DNA of 20,020 nt from Thiomonas sp. (GTDB taxonomy: Bacteria > Pseudomonadota > Gammaproteobacteria > Burkholderiales > Burkholderiaceae). The stretch is taken from assembly GCA_027443745.1 (NCBI GenBank), contig DAIAZB010000545.1, positions 1 through 20,020 of the forward strand, given 5' to 3'. The notes under the pieces were generated by a model that was not told the origin of the DNA, did not search any database, and worked only from the letters and a program-made list of their open reading frames with translations. Positions 1 through 7,264 of the stretch are shown one piece after another. Each line of letters opens with the position of its first letter. Within the stretch, counting starts at the first letter, position 1. A program made the position numbers and the translations under genes.

Positions 1-7
1 CCCATCC

Positions 8-604
8 ATGGCACACAATGACTTCGGGTCTGCCCTGATCCTGCTGTTGCTGATCCTCGATCCGTTCGGCAACCTGCCGTTCTTCATCGCCATCATGCGG
101 CAGTTGCCGAAGCAGCGCCGGCTGCCCGTGGCGCTGCGCGAAATCGGTATCGCCTACGTGGTGTTGCTGGCTTTCATGTGGGGCGGGCAGGGGTTCTTGC
201 GCATCATGGGCCTGAGCCAGCCGGCGCTGGAAGTGGCCGGCGGCGTCATTCTGCTGCTGGTCGCCATCAAGATGATCTTTTCCAGCACGTCCGAAATTTT
301 TGGTGGAACCGACGGCAAGGAGCCGATGGTTTTCCCGCTGGCCGTGCCCTTGCTGGCGGGGCCCTCGGCGCTGGCCACGGTGCTGCTGCTGACCTCACGC
401 CAACCAGGGCAAATGTGGACCTGGGTGGCCGCGCTGACCGCTGCCATCGTCGTCACCGGTGGCCTGCTGCTGATGGCCGAGACCCTGCTGAAATGGGTGG
501 GCGACTCGGTCATGCGTGCCGGCGAAAAGCTCATGGGGCTGATCCTTACCGCCATCGCCGTCAATATGCTGCTGGGCGGGCTGCGCACCTACTTTCTGCA
601 TTGA
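8..604 (+). CDS. MarC family integral membrane protein (YhgN-like)
   Basis: A 198-residue inner-membrane protein of the MarC family, which typically has about 200 residues and six membrane helices. Hydrophobic segments lie near residues 7-28, 45-65, 72-91, 106-128, 138-157 and 175-192. The family hallmarks are visible: DPFGNLPFF at 18-26 and PLAVPLLAGPS at 110-120, one in each half. From memory, the overall sequence resembles E. coli YhgN more than MarC itself. The biochemical role of the family is unknown; the old link of MarC to multiple antibiotic resistance has not held up. Only seven bases precede the start in this window, so its ribosome binding site cannot be judged. The gene converges on the eamA-like gene across a 111-base gap with no clear terminator. 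Confidence 0.9.
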   Translation: MAHNDFGSALILLLLILDPFGNLPFFIAIMRQLPKQRRLPVALREIGIAYVVLLAFMWGGQGFLRIMGLSQPALEVAGGVILLLVAIKMIFSSTSEIFGGTDGKEPMVFPLAVPLLAGPSALATVLLLTSRQPGQMWTWVAALTAAIVVTGGLLLMAETLLKWVGDSVMRAGEKLMGLILTAIAVNMLLGGLRTYFLH

Positions 605-715
605 CCCTGAACCGCAATGTTCGCCAGGGCCCTTGTCCGGACGCCGCGCATCAGCCACACCCTACCAGGCGCCTGCGCCTTGACTCGCCTCCACTGAGCG
701 CCATCGACGCGCGTT

Positions 716-1606
716 TCAGGTGTCTGCCCAGGCGCGCTGCATCCAGCCGCGCAAGCGCGCCGCAAACTGGTTCAGCGCCAGCCCCGTCAGCACCAGCACC
801 CCGGCGACGAGCTTCCAGGGCTGCATGCCTTCATGCAGCACCAGCGAGCCCGACACCATGCCGGCCACGGGAACGAGCAAGGCAAACGGCGCGACCTGCG
901 AGGCCGGATACCGCCGCATCAACATCGACCAGATGCCGAAGCCGAACAGCGTGTTCGGGTAGGACTGGAACAACACCGTGATCCACGACATGGTGTTCAT
1001 CGCCAGCAGCGCCGCCCACATCGCATGTGGCCCTTCCACCAGAGCCGAAATGACAAACAACGGCGGCACCGCAACCAGGCTGCCCCAAACCACCAGCGAC
1101 ATCGGGTTCACCACCTTCATGCGCTTGGTCAGCACATTTGCCACGGCCCACGAGCAAGCAGCGCCCACCACCAGCAGCAGTCCGATGAAGGTGGACGGTG
1201 TGTCCAGATGCCAGGCCACCACTCCCATGCCCAGCAGCGCAATGCCGGCGCCGGACAACTGCGTGAAGCGCGCATGCTCGCCCAGCAGCCACCATGCCAT
1301 CCCGATGGTGAAAAACGCCTGCAATTGAATGACCAGCGACGACAACCCAGCCGGCATGCCCAGCTTCATGCCCACGAACAACAAGCCGAACTGCACCGCA
1401 AACTGCGCCAGCCCCCAACCGACCAGCAATTGCCACGGCACCGTCGGGCGGGGAACGAAGAACACCAAGGGCAATGCGGCGAAGGTGAAGCGCAGCGCAG
1501 TGAAAAACAGCGGCGGCATGCCCTGCAACCCGATCTTGATCACCACGAAGTTGAAGCCCCAGATCGTGACCGTGAGCAGGGCGAGAAGGATATGGCGCAG
1601 GCGCAT
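716..1606 (-). CDS. eamA: EamA-type drug/metabolite exporter (O-acetylserine/cysteine exporter-like)
   Basis: A 296-residue inner-membrane transporter of the DMT superfamily. It has two EamA repeats (about residues 5-137 and 147-280) and roughly ten hydrophobic helices. The N-terminus (TIWGFNFVVIKIGL), the GMPAGLSSLVIQLQAFFT stretch and the C-terminal VAPFALLVPVAGM motif closely match my recollection of E. coli EamA (YdeD), which exports O-acetylserine and cysteine. The substrate here is an inference. I chose ATG at 1606 because the protein then begins directly with the first helix; a longer reading frame adds 32 residues unlike the family. No good Shine-Dalgarno sequence precedes it. It lies 200 bases downstream of the DUF455 gene on the same strand, so it may have its own promoter. 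Confidence 0.85.
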   Translation of the reverse strand: MRLRHILLALLTVTIWGFNFVVIKIGLQGMPPLFFTALRFTFAALPLVFFVPRPTVPWQLLVGWGLAQFAVQFGLLFVGMKLGMPAGLSSLVIQLQAFFTIGMAWWLLGEHARFTQLSGAGIALLGMGVVAWHLDTPSTFIGLLLVVGAACSWAVANVLTKRMKVVNPMSLVVWGSLVAVPPLFVISALVEGPHAMWAALLAMNTMSWITVLFQSYPNTLFGFGIWSMLMRRYPASQVAPFALLVPVAGMVSGSLVLHEGMQPWKLVAGVLVLTGLALNQFAARLRGWMQRAWADT

Positions 1607-1768
1607 GGGAGCGGATTGAGAAAATGGGGATATCCATCGTAGTCCGAGGCACTGCTGCACGTACGCGCTGCGTGAGACGGAGGCCTTGCGCCGGTTCGAC
1701 AAGGCTTGCCGACCTGGTCCAACGTCAACTGAAGAGTGAGGTCGAGGCCGATTGCCCGGCAGTCGCTG

Positions 1769-1798
1769 AGCTCGATTGGCAGAGACGCCAACCGAGCT
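1769..1798 (-). terminator. RNA hairpin just after the DUF455 stop codon
   Basis: Arms AGCTCGGTTGGC and GCCAATCGAGCT (minus-strand reading) enclose a 6-base loop. They form a 12-pair stem whose only non-Watson-Crick pair is a G-U wobble. On the plus strand the same position is an A-C mismatch, so the stem is intact only in the leftward transcript. It starts eight bases past the DUF455 stop. No T-run follows, so it is not a classical intrinsic terminator. It could protect the 3' end of the mRNA or mark a Rho-dependent end. Confidence 0.5.
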
Positions 1799-1806
1799 GC
1801 CGAGCG

Positions 1807-2664
1807 TTATCTCTCGACTTCAAGCCGGTCGAGTTCCGCGAGCGTGAAACCGGCCTCCAGACGCGCCTCGCGATTGAACGGCGGCTTCATGCGCGGCGCA
1901 CCGAAGCGGGCGGCGAGTTCGTCATGTGCGGTGATCGGGTCGAGGTTCGCACGCTCGCAAGCCCAGTGGTACCAGCGGTTGCCGATGGCGACATGGCCGA
2001 TCTCGTCGGCCAGGATGCGATCGAGAATCGCCGCGCCGCGTTGATCGCCAGCGGCAGCGAGCTTGGCGCGGATGCCGGGGTTCACGTCCAGGCCGCGCGC
2101 TTCCAGGGTGCGTGGCACCAGGGCCATGCGGGCGAGGAGGTCGGACGCGGTTTTTTCCGCCATATCCCACAGGCCGTTGTGGGCGGCAAAGTCGCCGTAG
2201 TCGTGGCCGATGCTGCGCAAGTGCTGGCGCAGCAGGGTGAAGTGCTCGGCCTCTTCGGCGGCCACGCCCAGCCAGTCGCGGTAATAGTCTTGTGGCAGAT
2301 GGGCGAAACGCCACGCGGCATCGAGCGCGAGGTTGATGGCATTGAACTCGATGTGGGTGATGGCGTGGAGCAGCGTGGCGCGGCCGAGCGGGTGGCAGGC
2401 GTTGCGCCGGGGCACTTGCTGTGCAGGCATCAACTCCGGTCGGGAGGGCCGGCCGGGGAGGGCGCTCGACGGCAAGGACTGTAAAACCCCGGACGGGTCA
2501 AGCGCCAAGCGTCCGGTTTGCAAGGCATCACGCAAGGCCAGCGCCAAGGCGACTTTGCGCGTCGGGTCAGGCTCCGTCAGCGCGGCGAGGGCGCCGCCGC
2601 GGGCGCAGCGGGTGCTCGTGGCCTGGGTGTGCGTCGCGTTCACGGATGGTGCCGTGCTGCTCAC
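1807..2664 (-). CDS. DUF455 ferritin-like di-iron protein
   Basis: A 285-residue soluble protein of the DUF455 family (ferritin-like superfamily), with no signal peptide or membrane segment. The arrangement expected of a four-helix di-iron site is visible: E106 (HIEFNA), E138-x-x-H141 (EEAEHF), E189 (TLEARGLD) and E221-x-x-H224 (DEIGHVAIG). That is the E, ExxH, E, ExxH pattern of ferritin-like oxidases and hydroxylases. I know of no assigned reaction for the family. The first ~85 residues are a poorly conserved leader before the domain. The start is GTG at 2664, and its GTGA overlaps the stop codon of the upstream SPFH gene, which suggests translational coupling. Di-iron binding is inferred from ligand spacing. 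Confidence 0.85.
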   Translation of the reverse strand: MSSTAPSVNATHTQATSTRCARGGALAALTEPDPTRKVALALALRDALQTGRLALDPSGVLQSLPSSALPGRPSRPELMPAQQVPRRNACHPLGRATLLHAITHIEFNAINLALDAAWRFAHLPQDYYRDWLGVAAEEAEHFTLLRQHLRSIGHDYGDFAAHNGLWDMAEKTASDLLARMALVPRTLEARGLDVNPGIRAKLAAAGDQRGAAILDRILADEIGHVAIGNRWYHWACERANLDPITAHDELAARFGAPRMKPPFNREARLEAGFTLAELDRLEVER

Positions 2665-3566
2665 TGGATTTTCTTCAGCACCGTCATGGCCGAGGCGATG
2701 AGCCCTGCGGCCTGGCTCATGTCATTGGGAACCACGAGGGTGGTGCTGGCCTTGGCGACGTTGGCGTAGGCCTCCAAACCTTGTTGTGCCACCTTGAGCT
2801 GCACGGCTTCGATGCCACCGGGTTTGCCGATGGCGGCGGCCACCACTTCCAGCGCGTGGGCGGTGGCGTTGGCCACAGCTTCGATGGCGGCCGCTTCACC
2901 CTGGGCGCGGTTGATGGCGGCCTGGCGTTCTCCCTCAGAGCGTTCGATGAAGGCCTGGCGCTCGCCCTCGGCCTGATTGATCTGCTGCTGCCGCGCGCCT
3001 TCGGAGGTGGCGATGACGGCGCGCTTTTCACGTTCGGCGGTGATCTGGCGCTGCATCGCGTGCAGGATTTCACCGGGCGGCGTCAGGTCCTTGATTTCGT
3101 AGCGCAGCACCTTCACACCCCAGTTCATGGCGGCGTCGTCGAGCGCCGACACCACGCTGTGGTTGATGAAATCGCGTTCCTCGAACGTCTTGTCGAGCTC
3201 GAGCTTGCCGATGACCGAGCGCAGCGTGGTCTGCGCCAGTTGCGAAATGGCCAGCACGTAGTTGGACGAGCCGTAGCTGGCACGCATGGGGTCGGTCACT
3301 TGGAAATAGAGAATGCCATCGACCGTGAGTTGGGTGTTGTCACGGGTGATACAGATCTGGCTGGCGATGTCCAGCGGCACTTCTTTCTGCATGTGCTTGT
3401 AGGCGACGCGGTCGATGAAGGGGACGATGAAGCTCAGACCCGGCGCCAGGGTGCGGTCGTATTTTCCCAGGCGCTCCACCACCCAGGCATGCTGTTGCGG
3501 CACCACCTTCACGCCCCGCGAAACGATGATGATGGCGATGATGACCAGGATGATGGCCAGTTCCAT
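2661..3566 (-). CDS. qmcA: SPFH/stomatin-like membrane protease regulator (QmcA-type)
   Basis: A 301-residue protein of the stomatin/prohibitin (SPFH) family, close in length to E. coli QmcA (305). Residues 2-16 are an N-terminal membrane anchor. The SPFH core runs from about 18 to 175 (VVPQQHAWVVERLGKY near 21-36, PGLSFIVPFIDRV at 42-54, KLELD at 121-125). An alanine/glutamate-rich coiled coil with repeated AEGER/SEGER units follows at about 175-235. Family members form large rings at the inner membrane and associate with FtsH-type proteases. ATG at 3566 is preceded by CTGGAGAG at good spacing, so it is preferred over a start 27 codons upstream. nfeD lies 110 bases upstream on the same strand, the usual SPFH/NfeD partnership; the DUF455 gene overlaps the 3' end. 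Confidence 0.92.
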   Translation of the reverse strand: MELAIILVIIAIIIVSRGVKVVPQQHAWVVERLGKYDRTLAPGLSFIVPFIDRVAYKHMQKEVPLDIASQICITRDNTQLTVDGILYFQVTDPMRASYGSSNYVLAISQLAQTTLRSVIGKLELDKTFEERDFINHSVVSALDDAAMNWGVKVLRYEIKDLTPPGEILHAMQRQITAEREKRAVIATSEGARQQQINQAEGERQAFIERSEGERQAAINRAQGEAAAIEAVANATAHALEVVAAAIGKPGGIEAVQLKVAQQGLEAYANVAKASTTLVVPNDMSQAAGLIASAMTVLKKIQ

Positions 3567-3676
3567 GACAGCTCTCCAGTTGTTGGGCGATGGGTGCAGT
3601 GCGTTTGCCAGCGAGCTGCGGAAGTCGAAAGTCGGGCCCGAGGGCAATGTCGCGACGAGAACGGCAAGGTTCGAGA

Positions 3677-4153
3677 TCAGCCCGGATGCGTGCCGGATTG
3701 TGCCTGCGCAGTGTTGGCGCTGTCAGTCGACTGCGGTTCCAGCACCAGGGTATTGCCGTCCATGGCCTGGATGCGGTACTGCCCCGGCAGCGCTGCGCCA
3801 TGGCCGCCAAAGCGGGCGGTCCAGTCGCTGCCGCGGTAACGCACGCGGGCTTCGCCGTTGGCATCCCAAGTGCCGACCTGCACGATGGAACCGATATCGA
3901 GGTTGATGTCGCGGTTGGCCTGTGGCGCCGTCTTGACGCGCCTGTTGCGCATGGTGTAAAGCACGGCGATCAAGCCCGCGCCGACCACGGCTGCGGCCAC
4001 CCATTGCCAGGTGACGCCAAGGCCCAGGTGTGCCGCCAGGGCCCCGGCCGTGGCGCCAACAGCCAGCATCAGCAAATAAAAACTGCCGCTGGCGAGTTCC
4101 AGCGCAACCAGCACAGCGGCGATGATCCACCATTGAACGGGGGTGCTCATCAT
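3677..4153 (-). CDS. NfeD family protein (YbbJ-like), partner of the SPFH protein
   Basis: A 158-residue protein of the short NfeD type without the ClpP-like protease domain. It has three hydrophobic segments (about residues 8-23, 26-45 and 50-67), a basic stop-transfer stretch (RNRRVK, 69-74), and then a cytoplasmic OB-fold domain of about 83-140 (IGSIVQVGTWDANGEARVRY, GQYRIQAMDGNTLVLEP). NfeD proteins work with SPFH proteins, and the QmcA-like gene is directly downstream. Two adjacent ATG codons (4153 and 4150) could start the protein. A GGGAGA sequence lies 5 bases before the first and 8 before the second, so the choice is open. The last 18 residues are a low-complexity tail. It is the first gene of the leftward block and is divergent from the decarboxylase. 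Confidence 0.9.
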   Translation of the reverse strand: MMSTPVQWWIIAAVLVALELASGSFYLLMLAVGATAGALAAHLGLGVTWQWVAAAVVGAGLIAVLYTMRNRRVKTAPQANRDINLDIGSIVQVGTWDANGEARVRYRGSDWTARFGGHGAALPGQYRIQAMDGNTLVLEPQSTDSANTAQAQSGTHPG

Positions 4154-4247
4154 GACGGTCTCCCGTGGTTTTGATTTGTCACAGCACGATTTTTCTACAC
4201 TTCGCGCTTCACCTGGGGCGTAAGCCTATCTCTCACCGGAGCTCATC

Positions 4248-6509
4248 ATGCGCTTTCGTTTCCCCATCGTCATCATCGACGAGGACTTTCGCTCCGAAAA
4301 CAACTCGGGTCTAGGCATTCGCGCGCTGGCGCAGGCCATCGAGGCCGAGGGCATCGAGGTGCTGGGCGTGACCAGCTTCGGCGATCTGTCCAGCTTTGCC
4401 CAGCAGCAGTCGCGCGCCAGCGCCTTCATCCTGTCCATCGACGATGAGGAGTTCGCCGCTGTCGAGGTCAATGCCGAAGCCCCGGTGTTGCAGACCTTGC
4501 GCAAATTCATCGAGGAAATTCGCTTTCGCAACGCGGAAATCCCCATCTACCTCTACGGCGAAACCCGCACTTCGCGGCACATTCCCAACGACATCCTGCG
4601 CGAACTGCATGGTTTCATCCATATGTTCGAGGACACGCCGGAGTTTGTCGCGCGCCACATCATTCGCGAATCCAAGGCTTATCTGGATTCTCTGGCGCCG
4701 CCGTTTTTTCGCGCCCTGGTGGGCTACGCGGCCGACGGCTCCTACTCCTGGCATTGTCCCGGCCATTCCGGTGGCGTCGCTTTCCTGAAGAGTCCGGTGG
4801 GGCAGATGTTCCACCAGTTCTTCGGTGAAAACCTGTTGCGTGCCGATGTTTGCAACTCGGTGGATGAACTCGGCCAGTTGCTCGATCACACCGGCCCCGT
4901 GGCTGCGTCGGAACGCAATGCCGCGCGCATTTTCCATGCCGACCATCTGTTCTTCGTCACCAACGGCACCTCCACCTCGAACAAGATGGTGTGGCATTCC
5001 ACCGTGGCGCCCGGCGATGTGGTGGTGGTGGACCGCAACTGCCACAAGAGCGTGCTGCACGCCATCATCATGACGGGCGCGCTGCCGGTCTTCCTCACGC
5101 CGACGCGCAACCATTACGGCATCATCGGCCCGATTCCGAAGGACGAATTCAAGCCCGAGAACATCGAGCGCAAGATTGCCGCCAACCCGCTGACGGCGCA
5201 TCTGTCGGGCAAGGTCAAACCGCGGGTGTTGACCATCACGCAGTCGACCTACGATGGCGTGATCTACAACGTCGACACCATCAAGCAGATGCTCGATGGC
5301 TACATCGACACCCTGCATTTCGACGAGGCCTGGCTGCCGCACGCCACATTCCATCCGTTCTACACCGGCATGCACGCCATCGGCTTCGGCCGGCGGCGGA
5401 CCAAAGAGGCCATGGTGTTCTCCACCCAGTCCACGCACAAACTTCTGGCGGGGCTGAGCCAGGCATCGCAAATTCTGGTGCAGGACTCCGAGACCCGCAG
5501 TCTGGATCGCCCGCGTTTCAACGAGGCCTACCTGATGCACAGCTCGACCTCGCCGCAATATGCCATCATCGCCTCGTGCGACGTGGCCGCGGCGATGATG
5601 GAGCCGCCGGGCGGCACAGCGCTGGTGGCGGAGAGCATTCTGGAGGCGCTGAACTTCCGCCGCGCCATGCGCAAGGTCGACGAGGAGTTCGGCCACGACT
5701 GGTGGTTCAAGGTCTGGGGACCCGACGAATTGGCGCCGGAAGACATCGGCGCGCGCGAAGACTGGTTGCTCGGACCGCAGGCCCAGTGGCATGGATTTGG
5801 CGAACTGGCGCCAGGCTTCAACATGCTCGACCCGATCAAGGCGACAGTCATCACCCCTGGCCTCGACCTGCACGGCAGCTTCAGCGAAACCGGCATTCCG
5901 GCAGCCATCGTCACCAAATTCCTCGCCGAACACGGTGTCATCGTGGAGAAGACAGGGCTCTACAGTTTTTTCATCATGTTCACGATTGGCATCACCAAAG
6001 GTCGCTGGAACACCCTGGTGACCGCGCTGCAGCAATTTAAGGACGACTACGACCGCAACCAGCCGTTATGGCGCATCCTGCCGGAATTCGTCGCCAAGTA
6101 TCCGGTCTACGAACGCGTGGGCCTGCGGGAGCTGTGTCAGCGCATCCACACCGCCTACCAGGCCAGCGACGTCGCCCGGCTCACCACCGAGATGTATCTG
6201 TCTGACCTGCAGCCTGCCATGACGCCCACCGAGGCCTATGCCAGGATGGCACACCGCGATATCGAACGCGTGGGGATTGACGATCTGGAAGGGCGGATCA
6301 CCACGGCCCTGCTCACACCCTACCCACCAGGCATTCCACTGCTGATCCCAGGCGAGCGCTTCAACCGCAAGATCGTGCAATACCTGCAGTTCGCACGCGA
6401 TTTCAACCGCCAGTTCCCGGGCTTCGCCACCGACATCCACGGTCTGGTGGAGGAAGACGGGCCGAGCGGCAAGCGCTATTGCATCGACTGCGTTCGGGGA
6501 AGCGCGTAA
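4248..6509 (+). CDS. Orn/Lys/Arg decarboxylase, PLP-dependent, fold type I, inducible/large type
   Basis: A 753-residue enzyme, close in length to the E. coli decarboxylases LdcI, AdiA and SpeF (about 710-760). It removes CO2 from a basic amino acid to give a diamine or agmatine. A receiver-like wing domain (about 1-130) precedes the PLP core. Visible core motifs are WHCPGHSGG, FVTNGTSTSNK, the cofactor-binding HFDEAW (H357, D359) and STQSTHKLLAG, with K398 as the probable Schiff-base lysine. A typical C-terminal domain follows. I cannot decide between lysine, arginine and ornithine from sequence. GGAG stands six bases before the ATG. It is a single-gene unit, with nfeD divergent 94 bases upstream. 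No amino-acid/amine antiporter gene lies beside it, unlike cadBA or adiAC systems. Confidence 0.93.
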   Translation: MRFRFPIVIIDEDFRSENNSGLGIRALAQAIEAEGIEVLGVTSFGDLSSFAQQQSRASAFILSIDDEEFAAVEVNAEAPVLQTLRKFIEEIRFRNAEIPIYLYGETRTSRHIPNDILRELHGFIHMFEDTPEFVARHIIRESKAYLDSLAPPFFRALVGYAADGSYSWHCPGHSGGVAFLKSPVGQMFHQFFGENLLRADVCNSVDELGQLLDHTGPVAASERNAARIFHADHLFFVTNGTSTSNKMVWHSTVAPGDVVVVDRNCHKSVLHAIIMTGALPVFLTPTRNHYGIIGPIPKDEFKPENIERKIAANPLTAHLSGKVKPRVLTITQSTYDGVIYNVDTIKQMLDGYIDTLHFDEAWLPHATFHPFYTGMHAIGFGRRRTKEAMVFSTQSTHKLLAGLSQASQILVQDSETRSLDRPRFNEAYLMHSSTSPQYAIIASCDVAAAMMEPPGGTALVAESILEALNFRRAMRKVDEEFGHDWWFKVWGPDELAPEDIGAREDWLLGPQAQWHGFGELAPGFNMLDPIKATVITPGLDLHGSFSETGIPAAIVTKFLAEHGVIVEKTGLYSFFIMFTIGITKGRWNTLVTALQQFKDDYDRNQPLWRILPEFVAKYPVYERVGLRELCQRIHTAYQASDVARLTTEMYLSDLQPAMTPTEAYARMAHRDIERVGIDDLEGRITTALLTPYPPGIPLLIPGERFNRKIVQYLQFARDFNRQFPGFATDIHGLVEEDGPSGKRYCIDCVRGSA

Positions 6510-6525
6510 GCGCGTCTCCACGCGC
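6510..6525. terminator. Weak hairpin between convergent genes
   Basis: GCGCGT and ACGCGC pair around a CTCC loop immediately after the decarboxylase stop codon, in the 37-base gap to the convergent DUF3106 gene. The stem is GC-rich and short, and no T-run follows on either strand. It may help termination, but it is not a standard intrinsic terminator, and such GC-rich inverted repeats also arise by chance here. Confidence 0.3.
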
Positions 6526-6546
6526 GTCGGGAAAACATGGGGATGC

Positions 6547-6804
6547 TCAGCGTTGTTGCTGCTGGTACTGCTGCCGCAGCCGTTGCTGCTCCTCAGGCGG
6601 CAGCCTCTGGTAGCGCTGTTGCTCCTGCAGAATGCGCTGGCGGCGCTCGGGTGGAAGTCGCTCCCATTGCTGCATGCGCTGGTTCCATTGCGGCCCGCGC
6701 TCCTCACCCTGGCGCTCCCTGTTCGCCATGGCTGGCGCAGCGGCGGTCAGCCCGATCAACGCCAGGGCGAACCCGAGGAGGCGACGCGAGAATCGCGCTT
6801 GCAT
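6547..6804 (-). CDS. Small secreted DUF3106-type protein, Gln/Arg-rich
   Basis: An 85-residue protein with a clear Sec signal peptide: basic MQARFSRR, hydrophobic LLGFALALIGLTAAAP, and probable cleavage after AMA at residue 27. The mature ~58 residues are charged and helical. They contain two copies of one motif 18 residues apart, WERLPPERRQR (47-57) and YQRLPPEEQQR (65-75), as in DUF3106 proteins. The protein ends in a glutamine-rich tail and is shorter than many family members. A periplasmic location is likely; the function is unknown. ATG at 6804 is preceded by GGGAAG at short spacing, which favours it over a start 25 codons upstream that would bury the signal peptide. It lies 13 bases after the membrane-protein gene and completes the sigma-factor cassette. 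Confidence 0.75.
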   Translation of the reverse strand: MQARFSRRLLGFALALIGLTAAAPAMANRERQGEERGPQWNQRMQQWERLPPERRQRILQEQQRYQRLPPEEQQRLRQQYQQQQR

Positions 6805-6817
6805 GGTGCTTCCCGAA

Positions 6818-7264
6818 TCAGGCGGGATTGGCATGGCGCGCATCCTGCATGGCCTGGGGATGGGCGGCCAGCCACTCATAGAAATCCATATGCTGCACGG
6901 CGTCGGCAGTTTGTGCGTTCAGCATGACGGGCTGCAAGGGTGTTTGCGTGTGGCTGGACAGGAGAGGCAGCGCAGTCAGAGTGAAGACCGCCAGAGACGC
7001 TGTGACGAAGCCCGCGGCCATCACCCGCGGCCAGCGCAAGCGCCGTGCTGGCCTGGCCTGGGCGCGCCGCGTCGCCAACTGGGGCAAGGGCGCAAGCCCG
7101 GCTGCCAACCGCGCACCGAACTCAGCCTCGGCAGCCAGCGATTCGTTGGACCGCAAAGCCTCCTGCACGATACGCGATTGCTCGGCATCGAGCAGGCCAG
7201 CGCGCCAGCGGTCGATTTCGGCCGTTGTGATGGATGTGTTGGTGTTCATGGCGTCACCGTTCAC
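6818..7264 (-). CDS. Single-pass membrane protein, probable anti-sigma regulator
   Basis: A 148-residue protein with a soluble N-terminal part (1-78), one membrane helix at about 80-102 after an arginine-rich stretch (RRAQARPARRLRWPR), and a short periplasmic tail containing HMDFYEWLAAHPQ (125-137). It has no zinc-finger HxxxCxxC motif. The layout and its position directly after a sigma-factor gene suggest a transmembrane anti-sigma factor. Burkholderiales often carry a DUF3619 protein in this slot, but I cannot confirm that family here. GTG at 7264 overlaps the sigma stop as GTGA and has GGGGGAA upstream. ATG at 7249, giving 143 residues, has GGTGA before it and is an equally possible start. 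Confidence 0.7.
   Translation of the reverse strand: MNGDAMNTNTSITTAEIDRWRAGLLDAEQSRIVQEALRSNESLAAEAEFGARLAAGLAPLPQLATRRAQARPARRLRWPRVMAAGFVTASLAVFTLTALPLLSSHTQTPLQPVMLNAQTADAVQHMDFYEWLAAHPQAMQDARHANPA

Noticed and set aside
605..629. Possible hairpin after the marC stop (CCCT/AGGG and GAAC/GTTC arms)
   Set aside because: The stem is broken by a three-base bulge and no T-run follows, so it is too weak to call a terminator.
666..675. CAGGCGCCTG palindrome in the marC/eamA spacer
   Set aside because: A ten-base palindrome without loop or T-run is expected by chance in GC-rich DNA, and nothing nearby suggests an operator.
178..981. Long open frame on the plus strand overlapping marC and eamA
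   Set aside because: Its translation is Arg/Ala/Pro-rich with no recognisable domain. It is a shadow frame of marC extended by a lack of stops in GC-rich DNA.
1607..1768. A small gene or extended N-terminus in the spacer upstream of eamA
   Set aside because: The in-frame extension (32 residues) does not resemble the transporter family, and no other frame shows a plausible protein with a ribosome binding site.
2421..3839. 472-codon open frame opposite the DUF455 and SPFH genes
   Set aside because: It lies antisense to two clearly recognised genes, and its His/Gly/Arg-rich sequence has no family features.
4171..4201. Candidate promoter for the decarboxylase (TTGTCA or TTGATT with TACACT)
   Set aside because: The spacers are 14 and 19 bases, outside the good range, and the -10 matches only four of six positions.
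4311..6035. 574-codon open frame opposite the decarboxylase
   Set aside because: It is entirely antisense to a well-conserved enzyme, and its composition is typical of a complementary-frame artefact.
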